Numbered from the stretch's first letter, positions 1-10,531 are shown. The stretch is 45,000 bases of DNA from Prorocentrum cordatum (GCA_963575745.1 CAUYUJ010012113.1:85001-130000); one strand, 5' to 3'. Translations and numbers: made by a program. Notes: generated by a model from the letters alone, not told the origin.

Positions 1-5
1 ACTAC

Positions 6-165
6 ATGAACATCTACACCTGCATCTACATCTACATCAACATCAACAGCGAGACTCACATCTACATCTACATCTACACCTACATCTACACCTACATCAA
101 CATCTACACATACGCCTACATCCACAGCTACACCTACACCTACATCTACATCTACACTTTCGCAT
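6..165. repeat. CATCTA-type hexanucleotide microsatellite
   Basis: The first 160 bases are a degenerate hexamer array of ACATCT and ACACCT units, followed by about 80 bases of TTTGC-rich DNA. The open frame through it encodes only an Ile/Tyr/Thr-rich low-complexity peptide, so it is not treated as a gene. Confidence 0.9.
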
Positions 166-340
166 TGGTTTGCTTTTGCTTTGCATTGCATTGCCTTTGC
201 TTTTGCGTTTGCTTTTGCTGTTGCTTTTGCTCTGCGTTTGTGTTTGCTTTTGCTGGATTTTGTTCAAGTGCTCCGGAGCCCCCGCAAGCAGTGCTGAACA
301 GACTGCAGCTCTTGCAGGAGCCGCGGGCAGTGTTGAACCT

Positions 341-812
341 AACTATGTTATGCTAGGCTATGCTATGCTATGCTATGCTGCGCTATGATATGCTATGTTA
401 TGATATGCTATGCTATGCTGCGCTATGTTATGCTATGCTAGGCTATGCTATGACATGCTATGCTGCGCTATGCTATGCTATGCTATGCTATGCTGCGCTA
501 TGATATGCTATGCTATGCTGCGCTGTGCTATGCTAAGCTAAGCTATGCTATGATATGCTATGCTATGCTGCGTTATGATATGCAATGCTATGCTATGCGA
601 TGTTATTCTATGTTGCGCTATGCTAAGCGAAGCTAAGCTATGCTATGCTAGGCTAGGCTTTGCTATGCTAATGCTGCGCTGCGCTAAGCTAGCCTAGGCT
701 AGGTTAAGCTAAGCTAAGCGAAGCTAAGCTAAGCTAGGCTAGGCTAGGCTGGGCTAGGCTAAACTAAGCTAAGCTACGCTAAGATGAGATAAGCAAAACT
801 AAGCTAAGCTAA
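341..812. repeat. GCTAN pentanucleotide satellite
   Basis: About 470 bases are built of five-base units. GCTAT and GCTGC dominate the first half, and GCTAA and GCTAG dominate from about 610. The gradual change of unit along the array suggests local expansion with homogenisation. No coding frame survives. Confidence 0.93.
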
Positions 813-1244
813 GGGGGCGCAGCTGGGGGAACCGCGGGGCGGATACTGCGAGAACCGCCTGGGGCGAGGAACACTGCCCGGCCCCTTTAAGCCCAGCGAG
901 CAAGAACCCTCTAGGCAGAGCCTAGGTAGGGAATAAACCACGCAACATCGTTCTCACATGCTTACTGTACTGCTCTTGAGTCTTCCTCCTGTAGAGGTAC
1001 CAACCCTCAGAAGCCAAACCGTGCAGCCAGACCGGCCGCCCCGGCCTCTCCGGGGAGTCGGACGCCTGGGTGCAGCAGGCGCCCAAGGAGGCGCAGGAGA
1101 CGGCGACAACGACCGTCCAGGACTCCGTCCGGGCCACGGTTCAAGTCAACCTGCTCCAATTTGTCCGATGCGTGGGCCCTGGAGGTCTGGACCACTTCCC
1201 CAGGACGGACTTCTCGCCACGAACCGCTTTTAAGGCTCAAGGTC

Positions 1245-1365
1245 CCCCAGCCTCCTGAGAAGTGTCCTAAACCTTTCCCGAAGACACAGAAACCTCTCAG
1301 AAGGCGCAGAGGCTTCAGAGAAGCCCCGCCGCCTTCTGAGAAGGCCTTCCCCTTCTCATTTTCCA
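1245..1365 (+). repeat. Dispersed repeat with CCTTCTGAGAAGG motifs (copy 1)
   Basis: The block contains several short stem-forming motifs (CCTTC and GAAGG around TGA) within GAGAAG-rich sequence. The same order, a GCTTC.GAGAAGCCCC motif then CTTCTGAGAAGGC then TTCCCC, recurs at 37985-38110, so this is a dispersed family and not a local satellite. Confidence 0.6.
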
Positions 1366-1870
1366 CACTTCGCTCGCCGCCGATTGTTGGACGGTCTCAA
1401 CGCCCAGCGAGGGCCCCCAGAGACCGAAAACGGATGCAAACCGCTCGCTCCAGTCCCAACAGCCCACTGAGCGTAGGTGGTCTAGAGAGGCTCCTCTTCC
1501 AACCCCCTTCTTCCCTTTCGGGGAGAGGCTTACCCCTCCCCCGCCCCCCTCCCCTGGACCTGGACGGGGCGCCCCGCGAACGGTCAGAGCATCGAAGATG
1601 TTTTTTGTCGCAACCGCAAACGAAAACGCAGGTGGCGAGTAACGGAACGGGCGGGCCGCGCGCGAACCTAACTGCCTAACGCGCCAGCAAACAGAGGCCT
1701 AGGCGGCATCTCAGGTCACCGGAAACGGGAGGGGGTGCGGGCTGCAGCTGCCAGGAACCAGGTCCAGGAACGAGCACATGCACCTAGCCAACCGAAGATG
1801 GGGCGCAGCCAACATGAAACCACGAGCACCATCACGAAGGATCGCTGACACCAGCTGGGCCAGGAAGAAC

Positions 1871-2115
1871 TCACTGACCAGGAAACTAGTGCATGGAAGT
1901 GGCGCCACCAAAGTCGCACACAACGCTGACAAGTGGCCGCTGAGGGAGAGGACTAGACGTAAGATGAACCACACGAATATCCATGCACCCAGCCCCTGAA
2001 GGGGGCAGCTCGCTTGCAATGAACTCCAAGAGGTAATACTAACACTGATGGCCAGGAATACGTCACTGACCAGGAACCTGTACGAATGGCGCCACCGAAG
2101 TCGCACATGACTCCT
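1871..2115 (+). repeat. Imperfect direct repeats about 190 bp apart
   Basis: The segment beginning CACTGACCAGGAA near 1871 and containing GGCGCCACCAAAGTCGCACA recurs near 2064 with GGCGCCACCGAAGTCGCACA. A more diverged related unit lies near 1758. The pattern is an old tandem duplication. Confidence 0.6.
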
Positions 2116-2468
2116 GAAGAAACCACGCGCACTCCCGAACAAGGTCGACGACGACTGAGGAGAACTGACCAGGAACTGGGCAAGGGCACGCAGACATGGG
2201 GGTACGCGAAGCGTCAAGAATTTTGGTTGGAACGTCGGATCTCTGCGGTCCCGCCGCCGTGCTGCCACGCAGCCGCTCGCCGCGCTGGGGCTTGCGCGGC
2301 AACGGCTGCGCCGAGGGCGAGGCTCTCAGCCCGCCCTCGGCGGCGTGAGGTGCGGCACCGCCGCGTCGGGAGGGTCCCGCAGGTTGCCCTGACCAGCCTC
2401 GCGCGGCGCGCGTGCGCAAGGGCGCGCGGGATGGGCGGACACGCTCAGCGCGGGGTCCCAGGGTGGCC

Positions 2469-2641
2469 CCTGTGATCCTGGCGACGCAATGTTTTCACAA
2501 CGGGCGCTGTCGCAGAATTTCGGGCCCCAGGGCTCTCACATATCGATCCGACCAGAAAAAAAAAACGCAAGAGAATGGGGTCTGGGGTTCCGAACGTGAT
2601 CTGCTATGATGTTGCATATCTTCGCTGCGTCGGATCGTGCC
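2469..2641 (-). mobile_element. SINE-like dispersed repeat, family A (copy 1, minus)
   Basis: Read on the minus strand, this roughly 170-bp unit aligns end to end with 6658-6825 and with the two ends of 36050-36305. Shared landmarks in order are GACGC.GC, GCAACATC, GACCCCAT, a T-run, GGATCGATATGTGAG, GGCCCGAAAT, a GTGAAAA block and ATTGC. Length, dispersal and both orientations suit a short non-autonomous element. No tRNA-like A and B boxes were recognised, so the SINE label is tentative. Confidence 0.6.
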
Positions 2642-2775
2642 GATGTGCGCCACCGTCTGTCTGGTCGCCAATCGCTTCTCGTCACTCATCTTTGCTTGTG
2701 TGTTGTGGTGTTTTGCTTTCGGCCCTCGTGTGCTCTTGGGTCTTCGCCTTGGATCCGCAGCGCAGCGCCTCTGAC

Positions 2776-2975
2776 CACCCTCCTCCTCTTCCTCCTCCTC
2801 TCTTCCTCCTCCTCCTCCTCATCCTCCTCCTTCTCCTCCTCCTCCTCATCTCACCACCGTCCTCCTGCTCCTCCTCATGTTCTTCCTCCTCCTCTTCTTC
2901 CTCTTCCCCCTCCTCTTCCTCCTACTTATATAACCACCGTCCTCATGTTCTTCATTTGCCTCCTCCTCCTCCTCC
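2776..2975. repeat. CCT/CTT pyrimidine tract
   Basis: About 200 bases of CCT triplets with interspersed CTT and ACC. Open frames across it encode only Ser/Pro/Leu runs. Confidence 0.9.
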
Positions 2976-3511
2976 TCCGTTTCCGATGTCCCAAAGTCCC
3001 TTCCCCTCCTCTTCCCCGTGCCAATGTCCGCATGCTAATTGCGGCACGCCCCTCACACGTCTCGTGGTGAAAAGCTCCACCTGCGCCCAGTTGGTGAGCG
3101 CATGTGCCGCGCCCGCGGCCAATTCGGCACAGCCTCTCCCACGCTTCGTGCCCCCATCACGATTGTCACCTCTGGCCCGTGCCCCAACCAGAGCTCCACA
3201 AGGCTCGAACAAGGCAATGTTTGTCGTTCTCGTTTTGTTTCCGCTGTCCCCATTATGTTTTCATTCCGCATCAGCTGCAGAACGAAATCGGGAACAACAC
3301 CGTTCAGGTCGAGCCATGGAGCTAGGTCCACACGCTGCCCCTATGGCCGTGCCCACACGCCGTCCGCCCCCCTGTTTCAACACACCCCTGACGCATTTCT
3401 TGCCCCGCGGGGAGCGCCATCTGTGGCCCCAGAGCGGGCGCGTCCGCATGTCGCCCCCCCCCCCCGCCCAGCTTGGCACACCCGCGCCGCATTCCGTGCC
3501 CCACACTGGCG

Positions 3512-3629
3512 ATCGTTCGGGCGTCCGTTCCCCGTGCGTGTTGTCGGCTTCGCGCGCGCTTTTTCCTCGCAAGATGACCCAAAGCGCCGCTCCATGGCCC
3601 TCGCTGACACATGCACACGCCCGAACGAT
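3512..3629. mobile_element. Short inverted-repeat element, family B (copy 1)
   Basis: A 118-bp unit bounded by a perfect 13-bp inverted repeat, ATCGTTCGGGCGT at 3512-3524 and its complement at 3617-3629. The interior (TTCCCCGTGC, GGCTTCGCGCG, CGATGGYCCTCGC-like blocks) matches 10412-10531. The arms of the two copies differ from each other, but each arm pair remains perfectly complementary. This suits a MITE-like or foldback element. Confidence 0.7.
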
Positions 3630-3843
3630 ACCAAACACAATAATCACCACGTACCCATCCAATGGCTTGTCCCGAAGCCCGTCAACGTAATCCGGTGGCC
3701 CTTTATCATGGGCGCGAGGCAACGATGCCAAAGCAATGCCCCGGCACTGCTCTGAACGTTTTCAAGCAGCTTGAGAGACGTCCCTGGTACTGCTTCGAAC
3801 CATGCCACAGGAGGGGCGCCACAGGCGACATCGGATGCTGGCG

Positions 3844-3966
3844 ACGATGGTAATGACGATGATGATGGTGTGCTCGATGATGGTGACGATGAGGGCCAAA
3901 CGCAAATTCATGATTGTGGCGAGGAAGATGATTATGATGGTGGTGGTGGTGATGATGCTGATTTAT
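3844..3966. repeat. GAT/GGT trinucleotide repeat
   Basis: Degenerate GATGAT/GGTGGT run that translates only to Asp- or Met-rich low-complexity peptides. Confidence 0.85.
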
Positions 3967-4000
3967 CCACCTTGCACTCGCTTCGCCTTACTGCACTTGT

Positions 4001-5809
4001 CCGCAACTGCGGCCATACTGTTGCCCGCAACTGCGGCCATCACCGACGCTGCGACCCAGAACTCCAATGGGCACGGTCGGTCGACCGCCCACAGTATCCT
4101 GATACTTGCGTGGGGCCCCGATCGGTCTCGCAATTAGCCCTTCCACGCGCGAGAACGCTGTCCACGCGCGCGTAACGAGCCGCAACTGCGGCGCGATCCG
4201 AGCGCCAATCCCGCTGGGACCAGTTCTGCCGCCCCGTCGAGTGCCAGTCCCACCGGGGCCAGTCCTGCCATCCCGTCGCGAAGCCGCGCGCCCCCCGCGC
4301 GCTGCCGCCGCTTGCGCCGCAGGACCGAGCCGCCACTGCGGCGTGCGAAGCGGTCGTATCGTCGCCATTGGCAGCCCGCGGCGGCCGCGAGTTCCAAGTT
4401 CGCTCAGCTGCAGCGTCTCTCCCCGCAGCAACGGTTCCCATCTGGGTCTGGGCGCCCCTCCCCGCAACTGCGGCGTCTGTGTTGCCGCCCTTTTTGCCGC
4501 CCTTCTCGCCGCCGTTCTGCGCCTGCCTCTCCAACCCCTGCGCGAGTTTTGCAGGAGACCTGCGGCCCGCGCTGTGCGTGAAAACCACCTGGGGGAAGTG
4601 CTCTCCGTTTCGCGCCTTGCCGATGGCGCCGTGCCAGATCTTCTCGTCGAACTTGCCCTGCCTGGTTCTGAAAAGGGTGGCGCGCCCGCTCCTCGCCGGG
4701 CACCCTGCGCGCAATCCTTCGCGCGAGCTCCGCAACTGCGGTCAAGGAGGCGTCGGGCGGAGCCAGGAAGGCGCGGGCCTTGACGTCGAGGGGCTCAGCT
4801 TTGGGCGCGCAGGCCAGCAGCATCTTCCCATTGCCATTCGCGTAGTCGAAAACACTGTAAGATGGGTCGCGCGAGGTCGTCAAGAACTCGCCTTCGCGGT
4901 CGCACAGGGTGCCCAAGCAGTGGTGAAGCTTATATTCCCCAGGACAGCTGAAGAACATAATCGCCATGCTGTCCGCCCTGGGCTGGCCGCCTGCTGTCTT
5001 GCACGGGGTATACGCGGCGACGTCCATAGTGAGTTCGCCATTGCGGCACCAGGACACAAGCTGAAACATGCACATGTTAAATTCTTTCATGCAGATCTCA
5101 CGTCTCGCTCCTTTTTACGCAGGCGACGAACCAATCGTAGAACTCATAGGAACTTCTTGGCACCCCTGTTCTGGTTGGCCAAGCTGTCGTGGACGTGCGC
5201 CGCCATGACGTTGAAGGAGTTCCTCAGCTTGGGCACGCCCTGGTTCATGTCGATGCGCACCACCATCGCCTTGGAGTACTTGTTGTGCCACCATGGCGCA
5301 GGAGCCTCCGCAACTGCGGATTTGCCCTTCTCCTGGATCGGCTCGGACTTCTCCCGCTTGTGGAAGTGCCTCGCAAAGTCGACGCGCTCAATATGGCCGC
5401 CACTGTGGTCTCTGATGCCAGCCATGAAGGCCCCTGAGGGCTCGCCGCCTTTGACGCACAGGTAATTGTAGCGGGGCCGATTCTGAAACTTATCGTCCGC
5501 AGCTGCGGCTGTGCTGGCACTTGCGTCGCTGGATCGTCGCACTCGCACGCAGCGATGATCTGGGCAAGGTTTGCGTGGATCTGCACCCACTCGTCAGCGC
5601 GCTGCCTGGGGTCAACTGCCGACGGTCCTACAGTGGCCACATAGAAGCAGATCTGTCCCGCTTGGAACTCCGCGTTTGCCTCCCATGCTGGTACAACGTT
5701 CTCTGCCTCTCCGACAAATTGCCTGTCCGGATGACTGGCACCCGCTTCCAGACTCGCGTCTGCGACAATGCCTTCGGCATGCAGGAGTCGTGTTCAGCCG
5801 CAGCTGCGG
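4001..5809. repeat. Nine dispersed copies of a CCGCARYTGCGG palindrome
   Basis: CCGCAACTGCGG occurs at 4001, 4025, 4180, 4462, 4730 and 5308; the perfect palindrome CCGCAGCTGCGG at 5497 and 5798; and a one-base variant at 4330. I saw no full copy elsewhere in the window. On the minus strand most copies fall in one phase, encoding Ala-Val-Ala or Ala-Ala-Ala within the favoured frame. Confidence 0.85.
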
Positions 5810-5960
5810 TTCCCGAACCTCCCGGTAGCTTCGCCCTAGTTTCCGCCTCGTCAGGGGAAGCAGCCGAAGACGCGACGGTGCTGTCGCCATCTTGCGTCCC
5901 CTGGAGACCCCTCCTCATACCCCTCATCGCCTCCGTATTCCTCCCTCTCCCCAGCATCGT
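4031..5960 (-). CDS. Unidentified minus-strand gene (partial, multi-segment)
   Basis: Several minus-strand segments read like real protein with GC-rich third positions: about 5790-5510 (contains EWVQIHANLAQIIAACE), 5525-5144 (contains FQNRPRYNYLCVKGGEP and IERVDFARHFHKR), about 5140-5105 in another frame (YEFYDWFVACVKRSE), 5060-4690 (contains YKLHHCLGTLCDREGEFL) and 4690-4031 (contains KFDEKIWHGAIGKARNGEHF). The frame changes between segments, which needs introns, assembly indels or decay to explain. A TTTCAG acceptor-like site lies at 5061-5066. No known domain was recognised. The lower segment is rich in Arg/Ala/Trp and may be a disordered tail. Nine copies of a 12-bp palindrome lie in and around it. 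It could be an expressed gene with unusual short introns or a pseudogene. Confidence 0.4.
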
Positions 5961-6011
5961 CTGCCTGATCTCTCCTCCTCCTAATCCTCGTCCTTATCCT
6001 CGCCCTCCTGC

Positions 6012-6683
6012 TCATGCTGCCTTCTCATCCTTTTCTGTCTGATGTTCCTCGTAGTCATTATCCTCACCATACTCCCTCTCCGCATTCTCCTCATCAGAAT
6101 TATTCTCGCCCTTGCTCAGGGCAAAACGTTTGACTGTTTTTGGTGTGCGAGTTTTATGCTGCTGATTTTTTATGATTGATGGAGCCAGCGACGCCGGAGG
6201 CTTCGCATCGCATTTCGCTGTGGTTTCACACCCCCTTTTCGCCAATGCACCTCTGACGTGCACGGCTTCTCTCTCTCTCTCTCGCCCCACTCGTGCACAA
6301 AAGGGTTGCCCTCGGTCGCGATGCTTCTCGTTCCTTTCCTCGTTGGATATGATTCGGGCGGCAATGACGAAGATCCCAACGATGCCTGCGATGGCAAACG
6401 ACAATGACACTATAAGGAATGCTCGCACAAGCGGGGACGCCAACAGCTTCTGTATTTTGCGGCGGGCAAGCAAGGCTCCCGATGCACGTAGCACAGGTCG
6501 ACTTGCTCCACGGGACACCCTGCGATGAACCGTCGACTGGGGCGCCGCCCACGGCGATGGGCTGATGGGCCACACTCGGGGGCAAAGCGGCCGAGGACTG
6601 CAGAGAGGACCACGCTCATCGTGCTGGGCTAGCGCCGATCGAGAAGGATGCACTGAGATCCGACGCTGCAAAATTTGCAACAT
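6012..6683 (-). CDS. Putative single-pass membrane protein exon
   Basis: The minus-strand frame contains a strong hydrophobic stretch, starting LVRAFLIVSLSFAIAG and ending in FVIAARI, of about 25 residues near 6415-6340. It is followed by a charged segment and a highly acidic tail (SDEENAEREYGEDNDYEE) before a stop at 6012. The arrangement suits a type I or II single-span protein with an acidic cytosolic tail. The N-terminal half overlaps two other plausible frames (one contains VEQVDLCYVHREPC), so the start and upstream splicing are unresolved. It has the same orientation as the gene below it and could be its first part. No family was recognised. Confidence 0.35.
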   Translation of the reverse strand: MLQILQRRISVHPSRSALAQHDERGPLCSPRPLCPRVWPISPSPWAAPQSTVHRRVSRGASRPVLRASGALLARRKIQKLLASPLVRAFLIVSLSFAIAGIVGIFVIAARIISNEERNEKHRDRGQPFCARVGREREREAVHVRGALAKRGCETTAKCDAKPPASLAPSIIKNQQHKTRTPKTVKRFALSKGENNSDEENAEREYGEDNDYEEHQTEKDEKAA

Positions 6684-6825
6684 CGCACAAAATCACGACC
6701 AGAGCCCCGGACCCCATCTTTCTGCGTCCTTTTTTCAAGCTGGATCGATATGTGAGGGTCCCGCGGCCCGAAATCGAGCGAAAACGCCCATTGTGAAAAA
6801 TTGCAACGCCAAGATCTCAAGGTCT
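6658..6825 (+). mobile_element. SINE-like dispersed repeat, family A (copy 2, plus)
   Basis: Same unit as 2469-2641 in the opposite orientation. GCAACATC, CCCCATC, a T-run, GGATCGATATGTGAGGG, CGGCCCGAAAT, ACGCCC, GTGAAAA and TTGCAACGCC occur in the same order. This copy lacks the internal insertion present in 36050-36305. Confidence 0.65.
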
Positions 6826-7706
6826 GTCGGCTGCGGTCGCGGTCGCCCTCTCGGGCACACTGTGGACTGCATTCCCCGCTTAGCTGGCAAGAGAGGAGCG
6901 CCACCTCCGGTGGAGCTGCTTGCACAGTGCCAGCAGCCGCGGGCCCTGATCCTGCCAGGCCGTGCACGGCGAGCGGCCTCTCCAGGATAGGCCAGCTATT
7001 AAGCAGGGACCGACCGTCCCGGCATTCCTATAGGATTACCACGACATGTTGTTAGGACCAAGAAACGTTCTAAGAACACAAATGTTCGTATAACATACGC
7101 CCGATGTGTTAAGACAAGACAGTCTCAGCCAGAAGTGTTCTAAGAACATTTCGCGCAACCCACAGAAGGTTTCGGTGCCAAGGTAACAAAAAACATGCAT
7201 GAACGTTGATGTGCGGCTGGTCACGGACAGGGGGGGCGACCATCAGAACCACCCCTGTTCCCCAGAGGCGGGCGCCCGCAAGAACGGCTAATGCCATGAA
7301 TCAGCCCTCGTAGACTTCACAGCAAGGTCCTTCCCCGAGGCAGTCGGTCAACAAGGCTCTTTCTATAAAGTACCCATCGGTCGGAAGAAGTGGGTAGAAA
7401 CATGAAGTAGGAAGGGAGTGGAAGAAGATTGGGCTTCCGCCCGCTTCCTGAGGAGGGAAGAGAGGAAACCATTCGACTCTTGAAGTGGAAGGCGGCTCGA
7501 GCAAATTGGAATCTCCTTGGCCCAACTTTCAACGACCAGCGTGTACCCAAAGATGGACCCTTCCTGGAACCCCTTCTGGTCACGGGCGGCCCCCCAGCGC
7601 GGAGGCAGGCAGGCGGAGCCGGCCGCGCGGGCAGCGAGCGCGGAGCGAGGGCCGCGCGCGGAGGACCGCTCGGACACCCACGGTAGAGGCCTCCTCCGTG
7701 GGGTCC
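6826..7706. other. Unassigned stretch with two GTTCTAAGAAC palindromes
   Basis: No frame stands out. The palindrome GTTCTAAGAAC occurs at about 7067 and 7137 in otherwise AT-richer sequence (7030-7200). The remainder to 7700 is GC-rich with competing frames on both strands. Confidence 0.4.
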
Positions 7707-7790
7707 GAGTGTAGACGGGATCGGAAGATCGCGCCGGATGCATCGCCGATGCGTCGGCGATGCGGCGCGATCCAGGAGGCCTAGAGACAC
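7707..7790. repeat. CATCGCCGA/TCGGCGATG hairpin repeat, family C (copy 1)
   Basis: A hairpin CATCGCCGA-tgcg-TCGGCGATG at 7741-7762 is preceded by GATCGCGCCG and followed by CGGCGCGAT and CCAGGAGGCCT. The same flanks and a longer palindrome occur at 30893-31065, which identifies a dispersed family. Confidence 0.75.
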
Positions 7791-8963
7791 CCACAGGCAC
7801 TTGCCCCGCAGCTCGACGCTCGGGGCGCCCCGAGAGCGGCTCGGGGCGGGGGCGCGCGGCCAGGCCCCGGATCTCCGGCGGCATGGCTTTCTTGAGCACC
7901 ACCGCCCTCGCCCCCTCCCTCTCCCACGAAACAGGAGAGGAGGAGATGAGGAGGGATGAGGAGGGAGGAGGAATGGAGGTGGGGGTGGTGTCCATTCTTG
8001 GGACCTGCATTTCTCATAGGTCCAGCGGTCTCGTCAGAAAGGCTACAGACACCTCGTCCGAAGGCTACAGACACCTCGTCCGATGCCCGAGGCCGCCTTG
8101 GGCAGCACGCCCGCGGGGGGAATGCGGCACGTCCGCACGCAGTCGGCGAGGGCCTGGCGCGGCTGCCAGCCCCGGCAGAGGCGAGAGCGGCGGTACCACC
8201 ACCCCTCGCATCCTCCACCTCGGTGCGTGCGTCCTCCACGCCCTCCTCCACATCCTCCACCCGAGTGCGTGTGCACGCGTCCTTGTCCTCCGCCCGGCGC
8301 CCACGATTCGTCGTTGGCGCCTCTTCGGCATTGCTCCATTGCACCTCCGCGCACTCTCTGCACGGGAGACGCCCCCGGAAGCCGCGCAGCGTTGGCCGCC
8401 GCCGCGGCCGCCCGGTCGGCGAGGGCCTTCCTCGCCAGCAGGCCGCCGAAGGCCGCCGCAGACCGCCGAGGGCCGCCGCGTCGGCGGCGGCGGCGAGCGC
8501 GGGCCTGCCGGGGCCCGCCAGGCGAGCCATCCTCGCCGTCCTCACCGCGGAGAGAGCGGGCGAAACGCGCGGGGGGGGGGGGGGCGCAGAGTCCGCCTCC
8601 TGTCCCTCACCGCCCCTCCTCTGCTTCCTCCCTCCTCCGCCCCCTCCTGCCCATCCTCCCCCTCCTTCCGCTCGTCCTTGATCGCCCCATTCAACCTGCG
8701 CCTCACCTTGCCCTAACACCTGCTCCTCCACATCATCATCCAACGGTGCACCATAATTACAACATCCTGACCTCGTACTGATCATCCTCCCTGATTTTCA
8801 TCCTCCCTGATGTTCATCCTCCATATTATCCTCCCCATGATGGTAGAATTCCCGTCTTCATGCCCTCCACTTCCTCAGCCTCCTCCCCATATTCCCCCTC
8901 CTTCCCCCCTTCCCCCAAGTCCTTATCCTCATCCTTCCTCACCCTGCTCCATGTTCGTCATCC
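7791..8963. other. GC-rich region, coding status unclear
   Basis: Long open frames run on both strands between 7780 and 8790, as expected of Ala/Arg/Pro-rich GC-rich DNA. The minus strand between 8530 and 8090 has Glu/Asp-rich stretches (EDVEEGVEDARTEVED) that could be coding, but no splice sites or family support it. A run of 13 G at about 8573-8585 and a CCT/CTT tract at 8620-8960 are present. Confidence 0.3.
8040..8083 (+). repeat. 22-bp tandem duplication
   Basis: GGCTACAGACACCTCGTCCG occurs twice back to back, differing only at the downstream junction, which indicates a recent local duplication. Confidence 0.85.
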
Positions 8964-9283
8964 TCATCCTTCCTCAAGCACGTTGGCATCTAGTCTGACA
9001 TTGTTCGGCCAGAGCTCACGGTCGCCCCACAACTCACCTGGTTCCCGTCCACCTGACTTTCGACGATGCGTTGGAACGGAGGGGGTCTGCGAAAACGGGT
9101 GGGTAACCTTTGGACAGATTTCTTCGAAACGCTGGGTGGCTCTCGTGCCATCTCGGAACTCGGAGGGGTTTGGCACAGCGATTTCGGAGAAGCTCCAGTG
9201 CCGTAAGTCAAGGGCTCGATGCTTAGCCCTTAGCCTTCGCGGGACAGCACATGCTACAGGCACAAACTTGGGCGGCAGCTCCT
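8964..9283 (-). CDS. Possible exon of an unidentified minus-strand gene
   Basis: After an acceptor-like GAGATCAG at about 9284-9291, the minus strand reads a non-repetitive, mixed-composition peptide (PPKFVPVACAVPRRLRAK, then HWSFSEIAVPNPSEFRDG, then RFEEICPKVTHPFSQTPS) of about 105 residues ending at a stop at 8964. No family was recognised. The downstream end may be a splice donor and not the stop. Competing frames are shorter or low-complexity. It might connect upstream to AVETMAWDLLHWDSVG at about 9340-9300 in another frame. Confidence 0.3.
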
Positions 9284-9479
9284 GATCTCGAGCTCCTCGC
9301 CGTCCTGATTGCCCACGCTGTCCCAATGCAACAGATCCCACGCCATCGTTTCTACCGCAGCGGTTTGCGTCAGGAGGGGCGCTGCCCTGGCTGCCGCCGC
9401 AGGGTCGGCGCTGCCGCCCCCCCATACAAGCCTGTCCACGAATCAGCCAGCTCGTGCTGTGCACCACCGCGCATACTCG

Positions 9480-9960
9480 GACCACCTCGCTGCCTCGCCG
9501 ACGCTTGGCGTCGAAGGATCACGTGTCCTCGATCCAGGCCGTGCAGCGCGAGGGGAAGCGCGAGGAGCGCGAGACCGCCGATTGGACCAAGGTGCGGCGC
9601 CCGCAGGGCGGCAGCGCGCGCCTGCGGGCCTGCGAAGTCGCCGCCCACAACGCGACGCTCTTCCCCGAGGCGGGGCATCCGGGTGCCGACTTCCCCCAGG
9701 CGAGGCCGAGCTCGGCTGTCAGGGCCCGAACTCGCGAGCTCGGGGCTGGGGGCCTACGCGAACCTCGGGGCCACAACGCCCCTCGGGGCTCCTGGCCCCG
9801 CTTGCCGCTGCAGGCTTGCGCGGCGGGCACGGCGCTCGGGACGACGGAGTGGGCTCGCGGCAGCCTGTCGGTCTCCCTCCCCGAGTCGCGCACGCGCGGT
9901 CTGACAAGACAGGCGCGAATACGGCCTGCGGAGCGAGGCCTGCGCCAGCCCGTCGTTCGT
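9480..9960 (+). CDS. Possible plus-strand exon, unknown product
   Basis: The plus frame through VQREGKREERETADWTKVRR and ACEVAAHNATLFPEAGHPG has nearly all codons ending in G or C from about 9535 to 9720 and a balanced, charged composition, unlike the Cys/Leu/Arg-rich complement. It runs straight into the octamer microsatellite at 9985, so its 3' end is unknown. No family was recognised. It is opposite in strand to the flanking candidates. Confidence 0.33.
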
Positions 9961-9984
9961 CGCCCACCGCCCCCCCCCCCCCCC

Positions 9985-10372
9985 GCACACACAAACACAC
10001 AACACACAAACACACAAACACACAAACACACAAACACACAAACACACAAACACACAAACACACAAACACACAAACACACAAACACACAAACACACAAACA
10101 CACAAACACACAAGCACACAAGCACACAAGCACACAACACACACAAGCACACAAACACACAAGCACACAAGCACACAAGCACACAAGCACACAAGCACAC
10201 AAGCACACAAGCACACAAGCACACAAGCACACAAGCACACAAGCACACAAGCACACAAACACACAAACACACAAACACACAAACACACAAACACACAAAC
10301 ACACAAACACACAAACACACAAACACACAAACACACAAACACACAAACACACAAACACACACACACACACAC
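9985..10372. repeat. Octameric CACAAACA / CACAAGCA tandem array
   Basis: About 390 bases of perfect 8-bp units. ACAAACAC units flank a central block (about 10108-10255) of ACAAGCAC units, with one phase break near 10135. The block-wise variant distribution indicates expansion of one mutated unit inside an older array. A run of 16 C precedes it (9970-9985). All six frames stay open across it, which creates spurious long ORFs. Confidence 0.95.
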
Positions 10373-10411
10373 CGCACACCCGTTGCGATGTCGGGTCGTA
10401 CCTCCAGTCGC

Positions 10412-10531
10412 CATCGCTCGGACGTTCATTCCCCGTGCATTGTTCGGCTTCGCGCGTTCATTTGCACGCAGGACGAGCCAAAACGTTCCTCGATGGTCCT
10501 CGCCGAGGAAAATACACACGTCCGAGCGATG
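10412..10531. mobile_element. Short inverted-repeat element, family B (copy 2)
   Basis: A 120-bp unit bounded by a perfect 14-bp inverted repeat, CATCGCTCGGACGT at 10412-10425 and its complement at 10518-10531. Its interior aligns with 3512-3629. Relative to that copy, positions in one arm have changed together with their partners in the other arm. Confidence 0.7.

Larger units (their letters stand above)
813..2468. other. GC-rich region without a convincing gene
   Basis: Several overlapping open frames exist on both strands, but none shows steady third-position GC bias, a recognisable domain or matching splice sites. What can be seen is a block of CTTCTGAGAAGG-like motifs at 1245-1365 and imperfect direct repeats between 1745 and 2180. 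A gene fragment cannot be excluded at 2086-2475 (plus). Confidence 0.4.

Noticed and set aside
2575-3755. Long plus-strand frames of 371 and 238 codons
   Set aside because: The first half is CCT repeat. The rest shows no codon bias, no domain and several competing frames.
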